Positions 7,812 to 17,179 of a stretch of DNA of 64,000 bases are shown here, piece by piece; positions within the stretch are counted from its first letter, which is position 1, and every line of letters begins with the position of its first letter. Position numbers and translations under genes: made by a program. The stretch covers positions 1-64,000 of the forward strand of contig JAEUHE010000233.1 in assembly GCA_016793885.1 (NCBI GenBank), read 5' to 3'. The notes beneath the pieces are model-generated. The model saw only the letters and a program-made list of their open reading frames with translations. It searched no databases and was not told where the DNA came from. This DNA comes from Verrucomicrobiales bacterium (GTDB lineage: Bacteria; Verrucomicrobiota; Verrucomicrobiia; Limisphaerales; UBA11320).

Positions 7812-9017
7812 CTAGCGCGCTTCGCGCTGGGCAGCTTGCCGAGCGGTGTATTCGCCGTCGATGTAGGACATCGCGTCAGGAAACTGCCAGGCGGGATCTT
7901 TGGTGATTCGCTTGCGGACAAAGGCTTTCACCGTTCGTTCCATCGCGGGGACTCCCAGCGCGTTCCCGGTCGCTTTGATCGCTCGTTTGATCCAGGGGCC
8001 CCCCGATTCCTTACCAATGATCTCACGGGTGGCTTGTTGCACCTCGCTAGGTTGCTCACCAAAGGCGCGATTCCACTCGGCTAACTCCACGGTCATATCC
8101 GCGCCGAAGCTGACGCTCAGCTGCATGGCGAGGTAGCTCTCGGAAAAATACATGGGCCACGAGAGGTTGTGGTTGGAAAGCCGCTCTCTGACGAGGGCCT
8201 GCACATGCAGGTAATCGTTATAGATGCTCCCGGGAATCGTCCGCGCCTTCACGGGCACCCAGTCGTAATAGATGCTCTCCTTGCCGCCCAGTTCCTTGGT
8301 GAAAGCCTGCGCGGCTGGCAGTTTCAGAATGCTCGCTTGTCCGTTGCTGTGCTTTTTGGTGACGAACACGACTAACGCCTCATGGATATGCAGGACCGCA
8401 TCGGCGTAAGCCAGTTGAAGAAAGGCAAGGGTGTAATCGGGGGAGACCGGCGGGCACAGCCGTCCCATAGGCCCGCTCTTGATCTTTCGCAGGAGCGATT
8501 GGTGAATGCAGCCGAAGTGCGGGATGGGCAGCAGTCGGACATAGTCACGCCGCGGACGGCTGACGAACGATCGCAAAATGTCGTCGGAGGAGCGGAACTC
8601 AGCCTGGTTGTTTCCTTCGCTCTTCCAGACTCGGGGTGTGTCAGTTAGATCGTCGAAGAAATCGTTGAGCCAGCGAACGGATTGAGGCTTGTGACGTTCG
8701 ACCTCGATGGCGAGTCGTTCAAGAGCGTGGCGCTTCAGCGCCTGTTTGTCTTCGATCAGACAAACGTAATCGGCCCTGGCTTGATCGAATGCAAAGTCCC
8801 AGTTGTCCGGCATCGAGCGGTTGCCGGAACGCACGTAGCGAAATCGTGGATCGGTGAAGCCAGCAGCAGCCTGGCGCGTGGCGTCGCCGTCGTCATTGTC
8901 GATGAGAACGACCTCGAAGTCCTCGAAGGTCTGTTGCAGGACGCTCCGAATGGCGTTGGGGATGAGGAAACTTCGTCCTTTCGTGGGAATCAGAACGCTA
9001 AAGAGAGGAGTCTTCAT
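7812..9017 (-). CDS. Family 2 glycosyltransferase
   Basis: A 401-residue GT-A fold glycosyltransferase: FSVLIPTKGRSFLIPNAI and FEDFEVVLIDNDDGD are the nucleotide-binding start, and RSMPDNWDFAFDQARADYV is the usual mid-motif. The DxD position reads IEDKQ, a departure from the canonical metal-binding acidic pair, seen in some GT2 subgroups. The C-terminal 150 residues are unassigned. It is the last gene of a minus-strand surface-sugar cluster, 10 nt downstream of the aminotransferase gene. Confidence 0.8.
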   Translation of the reverse strand: MKTPLFSVLIPTKGRSFLIPNAIRSVLQQTFEDFEVVLIDNDDGDATRQAAAGFTDPRFRYVRSGNRSMPDNWDFAFDQARADYVCLIEDKQALKRHALERLAIEVERHKPQSVRWLNDFFDDLTDTPRVWKSEGNNQAEFRSSDDILRSFVSRPRRDYVRLLPIPHFGCIHQSLLRKIKSGPMGRLCPPVSPDYTLAFLQLAYADAVLHIHEALVVFVTKKHSNGQASILKLPAAQAFTKELGGKESIYYDWVPVKARTIPGSIYNDYLHVQALVRERLSNHNLSWPMYFSESYLAMQLSVSFGADMTVELAEWNRAFGEQPSEVQQATREIIGKESGGPWIKRAIKATGNALGVPAMERTVKAFVRKRITKDPAWQFPDAMSYIDGEYTARQAAQREAR

Positions 9018-9026
9018 CGAAGCAAG

Positions 9027-10163
9027 TTAGTGGGTTCCTGAGCGGCTCAGGATTTTTTTGAAGGCTTCGGACACGCGCTTCACTTGCTCGGGCTGCAGGT
9101 TCAGGCCCGACGGAAGATTGATGCCGTAGGGACTGATGCGATAGCACACCCGATTTCGCTGGCGGGCCTTCTCCGCCTCTGCGCTGGCGGCATAGGCCGG
9201 GATGCTGCTGAGTGGATGAAAGAACGGTCGGGTGTCGATGCCTTCGGCGCTCAGCTGCTCCATGAGCTGTTCCTTGGGCAGCCCTAGGGACGGATCTAAC
9301 ACTGCGGTGACCATCCAGTAGGCGCTGCGCGTCTGGGGTGCTTCTTGGTTGAGTTGGACGCCGGGGATGCCGCCGAGAGCATCGCGGTACCACGAAAAAA
9401 TCTCCCGCTTGCGAACGATCAGTTCCTCGATGCGCTCCACCTGGGCCAGGCCCAACGCGGCCTGCATGGAGCTCATCTTGTACTTCCACGCCACTTCCGT
9501 GTTGTAGAACATTCGATCACCTGGAGGTCGTCCATGGTCGCGGAGGAACAGTGCGCGGTCGCGAATGTCCTGTCGGGCGGTCACCAGCATGCCCCCTTCG
9601 CCTGTGGTCAGGGTTTTGGATCCGTGGAAACTGAAGACGCCGGCGTCGCCAAAGCTGCCCGCTTTGCGTCCATGATACTCGGCTCCGGCAGCCTCAGCGG
9701 CATCCTCAATCACTGCGATTCGATGCCGCTTGGCCACGTCGAGAATCCCATCCCAATCGGCCATGTTGCCATAGAGATCCACCGGAATCACCGCTTTGGT
9801 GCGTGGCGTGATGCAGGACTCAAAGGACTTCGGACAAAGACACCAGCTCTGGGCATCGATGTCAGCGAACACCGTGGTGGCGCCGACGTAAGTGATCGGG
9901 GCTGCGGAGGCAATCCAAGTTCCGTCGGGCACGATCACCTCATCGCCTGGCCCGACACCCAGCGCCATCAAAGCGAGATGGATGGCGGAAGTGCAGGAGG
10001 GAAGAGCGATCGCATGGGGAACGCCGACGTGAGCGGCGAACGCCTTTTCAAAGCGGTCGTTGTAGACATTCGCTTGCGAATACCAGGCGTTCGTGACCGC
10101 ATCGGTCACGTAGCGAATCTCTTTTTCCGTGATCCAAGGACCTGAGACAGGGATACGTTCCAT
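9027..10163 (-). CDS. DegT/DnrJ/EryC1/StrS-family sugar aminotransferase
   Basis: PLP-dependent nucleotide-sugar aminotransferase of 378 residues. The Schiff-base lysine is K183 in FSFHGSKTLTTGEGG; the earlier IEDAAEAAG carries the cofactor-contacting Asp, and the N-terminal ALPSCTSAIHLAL binds phosphate. Members convert keto-sugar nucleotides to amino sugars. The neighbouring formyltransferase and 3,5-epimerase suggest synthesis of an N-formylated amino deoxysugar for a surface glycan. Confidence 0.88.
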   Translation of the reverse strand: MERIPVSGPWITEKEIRYVTDAVTNAWYSQANVYNDRFEKAFAAHVGVPHAIALPSCTSAIHLALMALGVGPGDEVIVPDGTWIASAAPITYVGATTVFADIDAQSWCLCPKSFESCITPRTKAVIPVDLYGNMADWDGILDVAKRHRIAVIEDAAEAAGAEYHGRKAGSFGDAGVFSFHGSKTLTTGEGGMLVTARQDIRDRALFLRDHGRPPGDRMFYNTEVAWKYKMSSMQAALGLAQVERIEELIVRKREIFSWYRDALGGIPGVQLNQEAPQTRSAYWMVTAVLDPSLGLPKEQLMEQLSAEGIDTRPFFHPLSSIPAYAASAEAEKARQRNRVCYRISPYGINLPSGLNLQPEQVKRVSEAFKKILSRSGTH

Positions 10164-10166
10164 GGC

Positions 10167-10895
10167 CTAATCCCGCACACACTTGAGATAACCCTCGGGG
10201 GCTACCGTGATCTGGAGTTTGTTCTGAATCTCTTCGTCGACGATGAACCGGCTGTTGGTCTTGAGAAACTCGCGCACCGCGGTCTTGGGATTGTTGCCCT
10301 TGCCCCAAGGCCGGTCGACGATGGCCGAAGGTTGCAGGTCTTCGATGACGGTATCGAACACCAGGAGGTAGCTATCCTTGGTGACGAGTTGGGAGTAGAG
10401 TTTCAGCTCGTCGCGAACATGATCGTGGGTGTGATTGGAATCCAGGATGACCAAGATGCGCTGCTTGCCGCGTGCGAAGTCGTAGACTTGTTGAGCGATC
10501 TGCGGATCGATCGAGGATCCTTGGATCATGGTGATCCGTTTGGCCATGGGATGCTTCTCGATCTCGACCCGGTTGTGGGCGCGAATATCGATGTCCAGTC
10601 CCAGCACCTGTCCATCGCCACCGATGAGCTCGAGCATGGAGGCGGAGAAAATCAGAGAGCCACCGTGGGCGATCCCGGTCTCAAGAATGAGATCCGGCTT
10701 CACCTTCCAGATGATCTCCTGCGTCGCGAGCACATCCTGGGGGAACTGGATGATGGGGCGTCCCATCCAGGTAAAGTGGTAGGAGTATTCGTGTTTCGTG
10801 GTGGCGTCGAACCATTGGCGAGTCAGGGCATGAAGCTCCCGGTCCTCGCCCATTTTGGCGATCATGTCGCGATTGCGCTCTTCAAAGGTGCTCAT
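10167..10895 (-). CDS. CmcI-like (cephalosporin hydroxylase family) protein
   Basis: A 242-residue Rossmann-fold protein related to CmcI. Visible motifs are DLILETGIAHGGS (SAM-binding loop), VLGLDIDIRAHNR, and VILDSNHTHDHV. Despite the name, CmcI-like proteins are SAM-dependent methyltransferase relatives common in surface polysaccharide clusters. The ATG at 10895 overlaps the stop of the upstream formyltransferase by 4 nt (ATGA), which fixes the start. It probably modifies a sugar in this pathway. Confidence 0.75.
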   Translation of the reverse strand: MSTFEERNRDMIAKMGEDRELHALTRQWFDATTKHEYSYHFTWMGRPIIQFPQDVLATQEIIWKVKPDLILETGIAHGGSLIFSASMLELIGGDGQVLGLDIDIRAHNRVEIEKHPMAKRITMIQGSSIDPQIAQQVYDFARGKQRILVILDSNHTHDHVRDELKLYSQLVTKDSYLLVFDTVIEDLQPSAIVDRPWGKGNNPKTAVREFLKTNSRFIVDEEIQNKLQITVAPEGYLKCVRD

Positions 10896-11644
10896 CGTGT
10901 GCGTTTTCGAATCTCGATTCTGACCTCGTACGTTTCGCCGTCGTCGCTGAACCACGCCCCGGGATGCGGCGGATAAGTACGGGCCCTCAACAGATTCAAC
11001 AGAGAACGTCCCGAATAACTCTTATCCAAGTCAATCTCAGAAGCGGGCTCCAGTTCCTTACCCAGGTGGAACGTGCCGGCGGACAGATCCTGGGCTCGCC
11101 GAGGAATTCGACCGGATACGATTTCATCGAAGTGATCGCGGAAGAGCTCCACCAAAGTTTGTTTCCCCTTCTCGTGCAAGGTTTTCGCAGTGTCTTCCCA
11201 TCCCGTCGGGATGCTACGTTGGTACGCGATCTCCCCGGCATCGATCTGGGGCGTAATGAAATGCAACGTTACTCCGTAGGGCGTGCCTTCGACCAAGCTC
11301 CAAAAATTCGGGTGCTTTCCCCGATTATAGGGCAGCAGGCTGGGGTGGAAGTTGAGAAACCCTAAGCGGGACAGGCTGATGAGGGAGGATTTTAGCAGAT
11401 AGGGCCACCACGCGAGGATCCCGAGGTCCAGTCCGAGAGCGCGGATCGTGTTGAGGGCTTCCTCTGAGCTCAAGGAGTCGCTTAACAGCACGACCTTAGC
11501 CTTCGCCATCGTTTGGAGTTCGGTGTTCAGCTTTAGAGGGTCCGCGGCGTCGAGCACGAGCAGATCGGGGCGGAGTTGTCGTTCGGCGAAGAGGCTGACG
11601 ATGTCGCGTCCGACGCGGTCCGCTGCAAAGAGGGCTATGCGCAT
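10892..11644 (-). CDS. Formyltransferase (sugar N-formyltransferase-like)
   Basis: A 250-residue protein of the methionyl-tRNA formyltransferase fold. It contains the catalytic HPSLLPYNRG motif and the TPQIDAGEI segment with the conserved aspartate; the asparagine of the N-H-D triad is in LGFLNFHPS. It is shorter than Fmt (about 310) and matches nucleotide-sugar N-formyltransferases in size. Genetic context next to a DegT aminotransferase supports formylation of an amino sugar rather than of Met-tRNA. The start at 11644 begins MRIALFAADRVG, a clean Rossmann start. Confidence 0.78.
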   Translation of the reverse strand: MRIALFAADRVGRDIVSLFAERQLRPDLLVLDAADPLKLNTELQTMAKAKVVLLSDSLSSEEALNTIRALGLDLGILAWWPYLLKSSLISLSRLGFLNFHPSLLPYNRGKHPNFWSLVEGTPYGVTLHFITPQIDAGEIAYQRSIPTGWEDTAKTLHEKGKQTLVELFRDHFDEIVSGRIPRRAQDLSAGTFHLGKELEPASEIDLDKSYSGRSLLNLLRARTYPPHPGAWFSDDGETYEVRIEIRKRTR

Positions 11645-11719
11645 GGAATGAGAGTTTCGAAGGGGTTGGCTAAGCGGGACCGAAGTTGCCGCCAAGACTG
11701 GCACTGGAGGGGCGCGTTG

Positions 11720-12259
11720 TCATGACTGGAGAGAGGACAGTTCGGGTAGTCCGGCGTCCCGGGATGAAAGCTGCGGATTGGAGATCGGCCATGGGATCGC
11801 CAATTTTCGATCGTCCCAGCGAACCCCCCTGGCCAGGTCGGGGACATAGAACTCAGACATCTGGTAGAACAGGCCGGCATCCTCAGTCAGGCACTGGAAC
11901 CCATGCGCGTAGCCGGCAGGAACGTAGAGCTGGTCGGGCTGTTCCGCCCTCAGCTCGAAAGCTTCCCACTTGCCGAAGGTGGCGGAGTTGGGGCGGACAT
12001 CCACCAAGACATCGAACACCGCTCCGGAAACACAGCGGATCAATTTGATCTCGGGGTGCGGATGTGCTTGATAGTGGAGCCCGCGCAACATGCCGCGCTG
12101 GCGGGTCAGCGTGGTGTTGCATTGCACCCAGCGGGTGTTCAGCCCGTGGGCGGCGAATTCCTGCTCGCAGTAGGTTCTGATGAAATGCCCCCGCTCATCA
12201 GCACGGGGATCCAACGGGATTCGCCAGACGCCGGGCAGGGTGGTGAGGTGGAACTGCAT
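11720..12259 (-). CDS. rfbC: dTDP-4-dehydrorhamnose 3,5-epimerase
   Basis: A 179-residue cupin-fold RmlC/RfbC epimerase. Key motifs are DERGHFIRTY, GMLRGLHYQAHPHPE (catalytic His in RGLHYQ), GAVFDVLVDVR, and YVPAGYAHGFQ. It epimerises dTDP-4-keto-6-deoxyglucose at C3 and C5. No rmlA, rmlB or rmlD lies in the window, so the remaining dTDP-sugar steps are elsewhere. It heads the minus-strand surface-sugar cluster. Confidence 0.92.
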   Translation of the reverse strand: MQFHLTTLPGVWRIPLDPRADERGHFIRTYCEQEFAAHGLNTRWVQCNTTLTRQRGMLRGLHYQAHPHPEIKLIRCVSGAVFDVLVDVRPNSATFGKWEAFELRAEQPDQLYVPAGYAHGFQCLTEDAGLFYQMSEFYVPDLARGVRWDDRKLAIPWPISNPQLSSRDAGLPELSSLQS

Positions 12260-12280
12260 GGGGTTGATGGACCGTTACCG

Positions 12281-14203
12281 TTACTTCAGCTTGGGACGCG
12301 TGTAGACCGGGTTTTGGGGCACAGCGAACACTTTCTTCGCTACCGCCTTGAGTTCTTTCTCATCGATAAAGACCAGGAAGTGGCCGGGTAGCTCGATCTT
12401 CTCAGCGACACGGGCCGCCAATTTCTGGTTAGCCTCCTCGCTGCGGAACTTCCATTGGGATATTCTCAATCGCACCGCGATGACATAGCACGCACTGGTG
12501 GGGAAATGAGACACCTTTTTCTTCGCCACGGCTGCGGAGCCGATGTCGGCCTCCGACTCTAGGATGGATTGAACGGATTGCAGTTGCGCGGCGGTGAGGT
12601 CGGCGGGTTCGAAGGTATCAGACTCTTTCACGTTGGATCGCTCCACTTGGGCCTTTTGAGATTCCTCCTGAAACTGGTCCATCCGTTCTTCCAGGGGGCG
12701 GAGTTGGTCGCGTTGTCCGGTTCGCGTGAAATGGGCATAAAGCGCATTGCAAGCTTCTGGAGTTACGGTGGGATCCTGCTTCATGGCGGTTTCCATATAA
12801 GTGATCCCCGCGGGGTCGTCCTTCTCCAGGTGGTGCCTGCCGTAAACGAAATTGGCCGAAGCATGCTCGGGATTCCGCGCTAGAATCTGTTCCACGACGG
12901 GTAGTGCCACGGAATCATCGTGCAGTTGAATCAACTTATTGGCCTTTTTCCATAGAATTTCGGTATCCGCCGCTTCGGTCGATGCCACGGTCTCTAGAGT
13001 GGCGAGTTCTTCACTGGCCTTTTGCACTTCGGCATGTCGCTCTTTCCAGCCGGGTTCGACCAACTTCTGCCATTCCTGGCTGATGGCTGTCTCGAGGACG
13101 GCCTCGTGGGCGCCGAGGAACGTTTCGGCTGCGCTGGGGCCCGACCGGGGGGGAGCGGATTGGGGGAAGATCCCTTGTTCGATCCCCTCCGGCAGGCTGC
13201 CGATTGCGCGCAGGCGGTCTTTAAGGCAGGGGTGGGTGTCGCTATTGTTGGTTTCGGCGAGGAAGGCCTGCCGCAGCCACTTGGCGGCATCCTCCGGCGA
13301 GGGACCGGCCGCGATCGTCTGGCGGATGGACTGTGCCATGTCGGACGGGGGCGTGTTGAGGTCGTTGGCCTTCGTATACAGGGATGGCCAGAATTTTTCC
13401 GTCAGGAGGCTGGCATCGACAGGGAGCCGCATGAGCGCACTGGCGGCCGATTGGGCTCCGGCCAAGCGGACGGAACAGGCATCCGCTTCATACTCATTCA
13501 CGCGGGACAGTACAAAGGCGTGGGCATTGAACACCGGCCAGAACCATCGCACGAACACCCGGAGCACCCCGGCTCCGCTGACCTCGCGGCTCGCCATATG
13601 GTCAAAGATCCTTTCCCAGCTGCGTCGCACCCGATAGAGCCAATTTCCGAAGCGTCCGTGGCCTTTGGACGAGTGAGCGAATTCGTGGGCCAACACCGCT
13701 TTGAATTCATCGGGAGACAGGCTTTGCAGGAGTGGGAGGCCCAATAGGAGGTAGTTGCGATGCCAACCAAAGACCCCCAAGCGGGGGATTTGCATGACCG
13801 CGGCATTGTAATCGTTCACCGCCAGAACTTCGTGAAAGGAGCTGCACTGGAGGGTGTTGCGAAGGTGGTCGAGCATCTCGAACAATCGGGGCGCCTGCTC
13901 ACGAGAGATGGGAATTCCTTCTGGTTTTTCGAAGCGGACCCACAATCCCCGGATGACGGCCCAGGCCAGTCCGCCGAAAATCAAAATCCCGGCGATACCG
14001 AGCTTGATGGCGGCGGCATTGTGAAAGGTGACAATCACATAGAGTGTCCCCAGGGTAAGCGCGATGCAGAGCAGGAGCACCAAGCCCAGGTAACCGTAGG
14101 CCAGCAGCACCAAGCTGACGACGCGAACGACATAGCCGGATGGGTTACGTTGGGAGATCTCCTCGAGTCGCTTGACCAGGGCGTCAAAGTCGTCGCGTGA
14201 CAT
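12281..14203 (-). CDS. M48-family membrane metallopeptidase with C-terminal TPR-like region
   Basis: A 640-residue membrane protein. Two transmembrane segments lie near the N-terminus (about 25-100). The zinc motif HEFAH is in VLAHEFAHSSKGHGR, with the downstream NEYEADACS that supplies the third ligand, as in HtpX/Ste24-like M48 peptidases. The C-terminal half is helical (LATLETVASTEAADTEILWK onward) with a TPR-like stretch including HASANFVYGRHHLEKDDPAG. Length greatly exceeds HtpX (about 290). It is divergent from rpmH; the 206-nt gap holds both promoters. Confidence 0.85.
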   Translation of the reverse strand: MSRDDFDALVKRLEEISQRNPSGYVVRVVSLVLLAYGYLGLVLLLCIALTLGTLYVIVTFHNAAAIKLGIAGILIFGGLAWAVIRGLWVRFEKPEGIPISREQAPRLFEMLDHLRNTLQCSSFHEVLAVNDYNAAVMQIPRLGVFGWHRNYLLLGLPLLQSLSPDEFKAVLAHEFAHSSKGHGRFGNWLYRVRRSWERIFDHMASREVSGAGVLRVFVRWFWPVFNAHAFVLSRVNEYEADACSVRLAGAQSAASALMRLPVDASLLTEKFWPSLYTKANDLNTPPSDMAQSIRQTIAAGPSPEDAAKWLRQAFLAETNNSDTHPCLKDRLRAIGSLPEGIEQGIFPQSAPPRSGPSAAETFLGAHEAVLETAISQEWQKLVEPGWKERHAEVQKASEELATLETVASTEAADTEILWKKANKLIQLHDDSVALPVVEQILARNPEHASANFVYGRHHLEKDDPAGITYMETAMKQDPTVTPEACNALYAHFTRTGQRDQLRPLEERMDQFQEESQKAQVERSNVKESDTFEPADLTAAQLQSVQSILESEADIGSAAVAKKKVSHFPTSACYVIAVRLRISQWKFRSEEANQKLAARVAEKIELPGHFLVFIDEKELKAVAKKVFAVPQNPVYTRPKLK

Positions 14204-14409
14204 GATCTGAGTCTGTCGACCCCGTTTTGAGAATCAATCTGATTTTGCATGGTAGCTTGACACCCCCCCTTTCATTGATAGGCTCCCCCGTTCTGCATCC
14301 CGGGGAGCATTGTCTTCCTGTGGTTGGGGTCGTCGGTGCAGGGTGGGCGGACCACTGTCGACGACCACTGTTAGGTGACCTATATATAGACTGATATCAA
14401 TTCGAGCAC

Positions 14410-14547
14410 ATGAAACGCACGTATCAACCCTCCAAAGGGCGCCGGAAGCGGCAGTATGGTTTTCGGGCGCGCAGCGCATCTAAAAGCGGTCGTATGGTGA
14501 TTGCGCGCCGGCGTCGCAAGGGACGGAAGAAGCTGTCTCCGGTTTAA
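14410..14547 (+). CDS. rpmH: 50S ribosomal protein L34
   Basis: 45-residue protein beginning [18 protein letters not shown] and ending [10 protein letters not shown], the unmistakable, highly basic L34 sequence. It starts the conserved rpmH-rnpA-yidD-yidC-jag block. In many bacteria this block adjoins dnaA/oriC, but here the upstream neighbour is an M48 peptidase. Confidence 0.98.
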   Translation: MKRTYQPSKGRRKRQYGFRARSASKSGRMVIARRRRKGRKKLSPV

Positions 14548-14558
14548 GCTGCGTTTGC

Positions 14559-14930
14559 ATGTCTGACGCTCCTCCAGGCGGCTCGTTTGCTCTGCCGGCG
14601 GAGCGGCGCATTAAACAGTCCCGGGAGTTTGCTCGAATCAAGTCGAATGGACGGCGCCTGAGTTTGGGATGTCTTGTTCTGAACTGGATCGTTAGTTCCA
14701 GCGGGCTTTCCCCGCGACTTGGGGTGGTTGTCAGCCGCAAGGTTGGCAACGCCGTGGTTCGGAACCGGGTGAAAAGGTATATGCGCGAGTCATTTCGTTT
14801 GCATCAAGCCGAGTTGCCCCAGGCATTGGAGCTCGTTTTGGTAGCCCGCCCCTCCAGCGCTCGGAAACCTTTTTCCGACGTGGAGCGGGATTTTTTGGCT
14901 GCCTTAAAGCAGGCACGGATCACGAATTGA
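14559..14930 (+). CDS. rnpA: Ribonuclease P protein component
   Basis: 123-residue basic protein that assists the RNase P ribozyme in tRNA 5' maturation. The family signature is [19 protein letters not shown], followed by the helix [10 protein letters not shown]. Starts 11 nt after rpmH. An N-terminal extension ([17 protein letters not shown]) is slightly longer than usual. Confidence 0.97.
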   Translation: MSDAPPGGSFALPAERRIKQSREFARIKSNGRRLSLGCLVLNWIVSSSGLSPRLGVVVSRKVGNAVVRNRVKRYMRESFRLHQAELPQALELVLVARPSSARKPFSDVERDFLAALKQARITN

Positions 14931-14946
14931 GACTGAGCGGCATTTG

Positions 14947-15306
14947 ATGGGCGCGATGAACCTGCTGACAAAAAGTCTTTGCCTGATGGTTCGAGGCTAT
15001 CGGTTGGTCATCTCTCCCGTGTTTGTGGCCTTATTTGGGCCCACGGGGTTGGGATGCCGGTATGTACCGACGTGCTCGGCCTATGCTTTGGATTCGCTGC
15101 AGAAGCACGGTGCCCTTCGGGGCTGTTGGCTGACCCTCTGTCGTCTGGCGCGTTGTCATCCCTGGGGTGACTGCGGGCACGATCCCGTGCCGGAGCCGGA
15201 CCAGTTTTCATGGACAGGACGTGGAGCCGGGTGCCGATGCAGGCACTCTGAGGGTTCCCGGCCCGCTAGGACCACCCTCTCTGATCCCTCGATCGCTTCC
15301 TTTTAA
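14947..15306 (+). CDS. yidD: Membrane protein insertion efficiency factor YidD
   Basis: YidD family: [30 protein letters not shown] and [14 protein letters not shown] are all present, including the conserved cysteines. It lies between rnpA and yidC as expected. At 119 residues it is longer than the usual 70-85 because of an unconserved tail after [12 protein letters not shown] at 14947 or 14956 (MNLLTKSL) could start it; the latter may be more typical. Confidence 0.93.
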   Translation: MGAMNLLTKSLCLMVRGYRLVISPVFVALFGPTGLGCRYVPTCSAYALDSLQKHGALRGCWLTLCRLARCHPWGDCGHDPVPEPDQFSWTGRGAGCRCRHSEGSRPARTTLSDPSIASF

Positions 15307-15311
15307 TTTAA

Positions 15312-17147
15312 ATGGATCGTAAAGCCATCATCGTCATCGCCCTTTCGATCGCCCTGCTGTTTGCCTGGCCGTCGCTTTTCAACCGTCTGTACCCGCCGAT
15401 CCCAGGGAGCGCTACCAATCGGGTTGCCTCGGTTTCGGCAGTGGCTACGAATCAGGCATCTCCGGCGGTGGCTTCGCCCTCGGCGATTTCCCTTCCCGTC
15501 GCCCCCACCAACAGCCTCGCCGCGGTGGCGGTGGTAAAGCCGGGGTCACCCGAGCAAACCGTCGTGGTGAGCAATTCTTTGGTTCGCTACACCTTCACCT
15601 CTCATGGTGGGGGTATCAAGTCGGTGGACTTGTTCAAGTATCCCGAGACGGTCGACTGTAATAAACAGGATGAGAAATCGGTGGCCAGACTAGCGAGCCT
15701 CAACGGAACGGGGACGGTGGCGGCGATGTCGCTATCCGGAGATCCCGCGCTGCTGGGGGACGGGGTTTTCGCCCTGCAGGCAACGTCGCAGGGAGTGCGT
15801 GCGGAGAAGCAGTTAGCTAACGACCTGGTGTTGGTGAAGGATTTTCAGCTGGCATCGAACTATCTGATGACCTGCACGCTCCGCCTGGAAAACCGCTCGG
15901 CCCAGCCTCAGACAATTTCCCAGCATGAGGTAGTGGTGGGGACTGCCTATCCCATGGATGCGCAGGACGATGGCACCAAGGTTGGCTTCTATTGGGGCCG
16001 AGCTCAGGCCGTCGAACACATCACCAGCTCTTGGTTCAAGAACGCCTACCTGGGATGCATTCCTGGAACACCCAGAGCTTTGTATCAGGATGGTTTGAGC
16101 AATGTGACCTGGGCGGCGGTTCACAACCAATTCTTCACCATGGCGGCGATTCCGAAGGAGCCGGCTCAGTCGGTGGTGGGCAGAGAGCTCAAGTTGCCTC
16201 CGCCTTCCGCGGAAGTGCTCCAGGCGACGCCTAGTGCTAACAAACATCCGGTTGCCTACCAGACTTCGTTTCTGTATCCGGGCGTGACCATTCCTGCGAA
16301 CAATGCCCTGGAGCGGCAGTTTTCAATCTATTCGGGACCGAAGGAATATTACGCGCTGTCCAAGTTGGGCGCGCAATTCAAGTTCGATTTGGACCAGGTC
16401 ATGGGCTTCGATCAGGTCCTGTTCGGATCCTTCTCTGGGTTTTTCGCCAAGATTCTCTTGCTCGCCATGAATGGCTTGCACAGCTTGGGCATCAGCTATG
16501 GTCTTACCATTGTGGTGATTACGGTGCTGATCAAGCTCCTGTTCTGGCCCTTGACCCAGGCCAGCACGCGCTCCATGAAGCGGATGCAGGCACTGCAGCC
16601 GGAGATGAAAGCTCTCCAGACCAAGTACAAGGACGATCCCGCGAAACTGAACAAGAAGATGATGGAGTTTTGGAAGGAGCACAAAGTCAGCCCCTTCGGC
16701 GGATGCTTGCCGGTGCTCCTGCAGATGCCGGTGTTCATCGGATTCTTCGCCATGATCCAAACCGCCATCGAGCTCCGCGGGGCCAGCTTCCTCTGGGCAT
16801 GCGATCTCACCCGGCCCGACACGTTGTTCATGATTCCGGGCATTTACTTCCCGTTCAACCTCATGCCGCTGCTAATGGGAGTGACCATGTTCTGGCAAGC
16901 CAGGTTAACTCCGGCCGCTCCAGGGATGGATCCAATGCAGGCGAACATGATGAAGTACATGCCGCTGATGTTCCTGGTCATGCTGTATAATTTCTCCTCC
17001 GGCTTGACCCTTTACTGGACGGTTCAGAACCTGTTAAGCATCCTTCAGATGAAGCTGACCAAAGCTCAGGATGAGAAACAACAGGCCCAGCTGCCGACCA
17101 AACCGCCCGGTGCTGGTGGTTCCACCAACGCACGCAAGAAATCCTAA
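15312..17147 (+). CDS. yidC: Membrane protein insertase YidC
   Basis: 611-residue inner-membrane insertase. An N-terminal anchor (AIIVIALSIALLFAWPSLF) is followed by a large periplasmic beta-domain (about 80-350), then the conserved 60KD insertase core: LLAMNGLHSLGISYGLTIVV, RSMKRMQALQPEMKALQ, HKVSPFGGCLPVLLQMPVF and the last helices around YMPLMFLVMLYNFSSGLTLYW. The length and layout are those of Gram-negative YidC. Starts 5 nt after yidD. Confidence 0.97.
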   Translation: MDRKAIIVIALSIALLFAWPSLFNRLYPPIPGSATNRVASVSAVATNQASPAVASPSAISLPVAPTNSLAAVAVVKPGSPEQTVVVSNSLVRYTFTSHGGGIKSVDLFKYPETVDCNKQDEKSVARLASLNGTGTVAAMSLSGDPALLGDGVFALQATSQGVRAEKQLANDLVLVKDFQLASNYLMTCTLRLENRSAQPQTISQHEVVVGTAYPMDAQDDGTKVGFYWGRAQAVEHITSSWFKNAYLGCIPGTPRALYQDGLSNVTWAAVHNQFFTMAAIPKEPAQSVVGRELKLPPPSAEVLQATPSANKHPVAYQTSFLYPGVTIPANNALERQFSIYSGPKEYYALSKLGAQFKFDLDQVMGFDQVLFGSFSGFFAKILLLAMNGLHSLGISYGLTIVVITVLIKLLFWPLTQASTRSMKRMQALQPEMKALQTKYKDDPAKLNKKMMEFWKEHKVSPFGGCLPVLLQMPVFIGFFAMIQTAIELRGASFLWACDLTRPDTLFMIPGIYFPFNLMPLLMGVTMFWQARLTPAAPGMDPMQANMMKYMPLMFLVMLYNFSSGLTLYWTVQNLLSILQMKLTKAQDEKQQAQLPTKPPGAGGSTNARKKS

Positions 17148-17179
17148 TCCTATTTCCTGAGTTCAACTCCTTGAGCGTT

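Noticed and set aside
14204-14409. Possible replication origin between the M48 gene and rpmH
   Set aside because: No TTATCCACA-like DnaA boxes or AT-rich unwinding region is evident in the gap.
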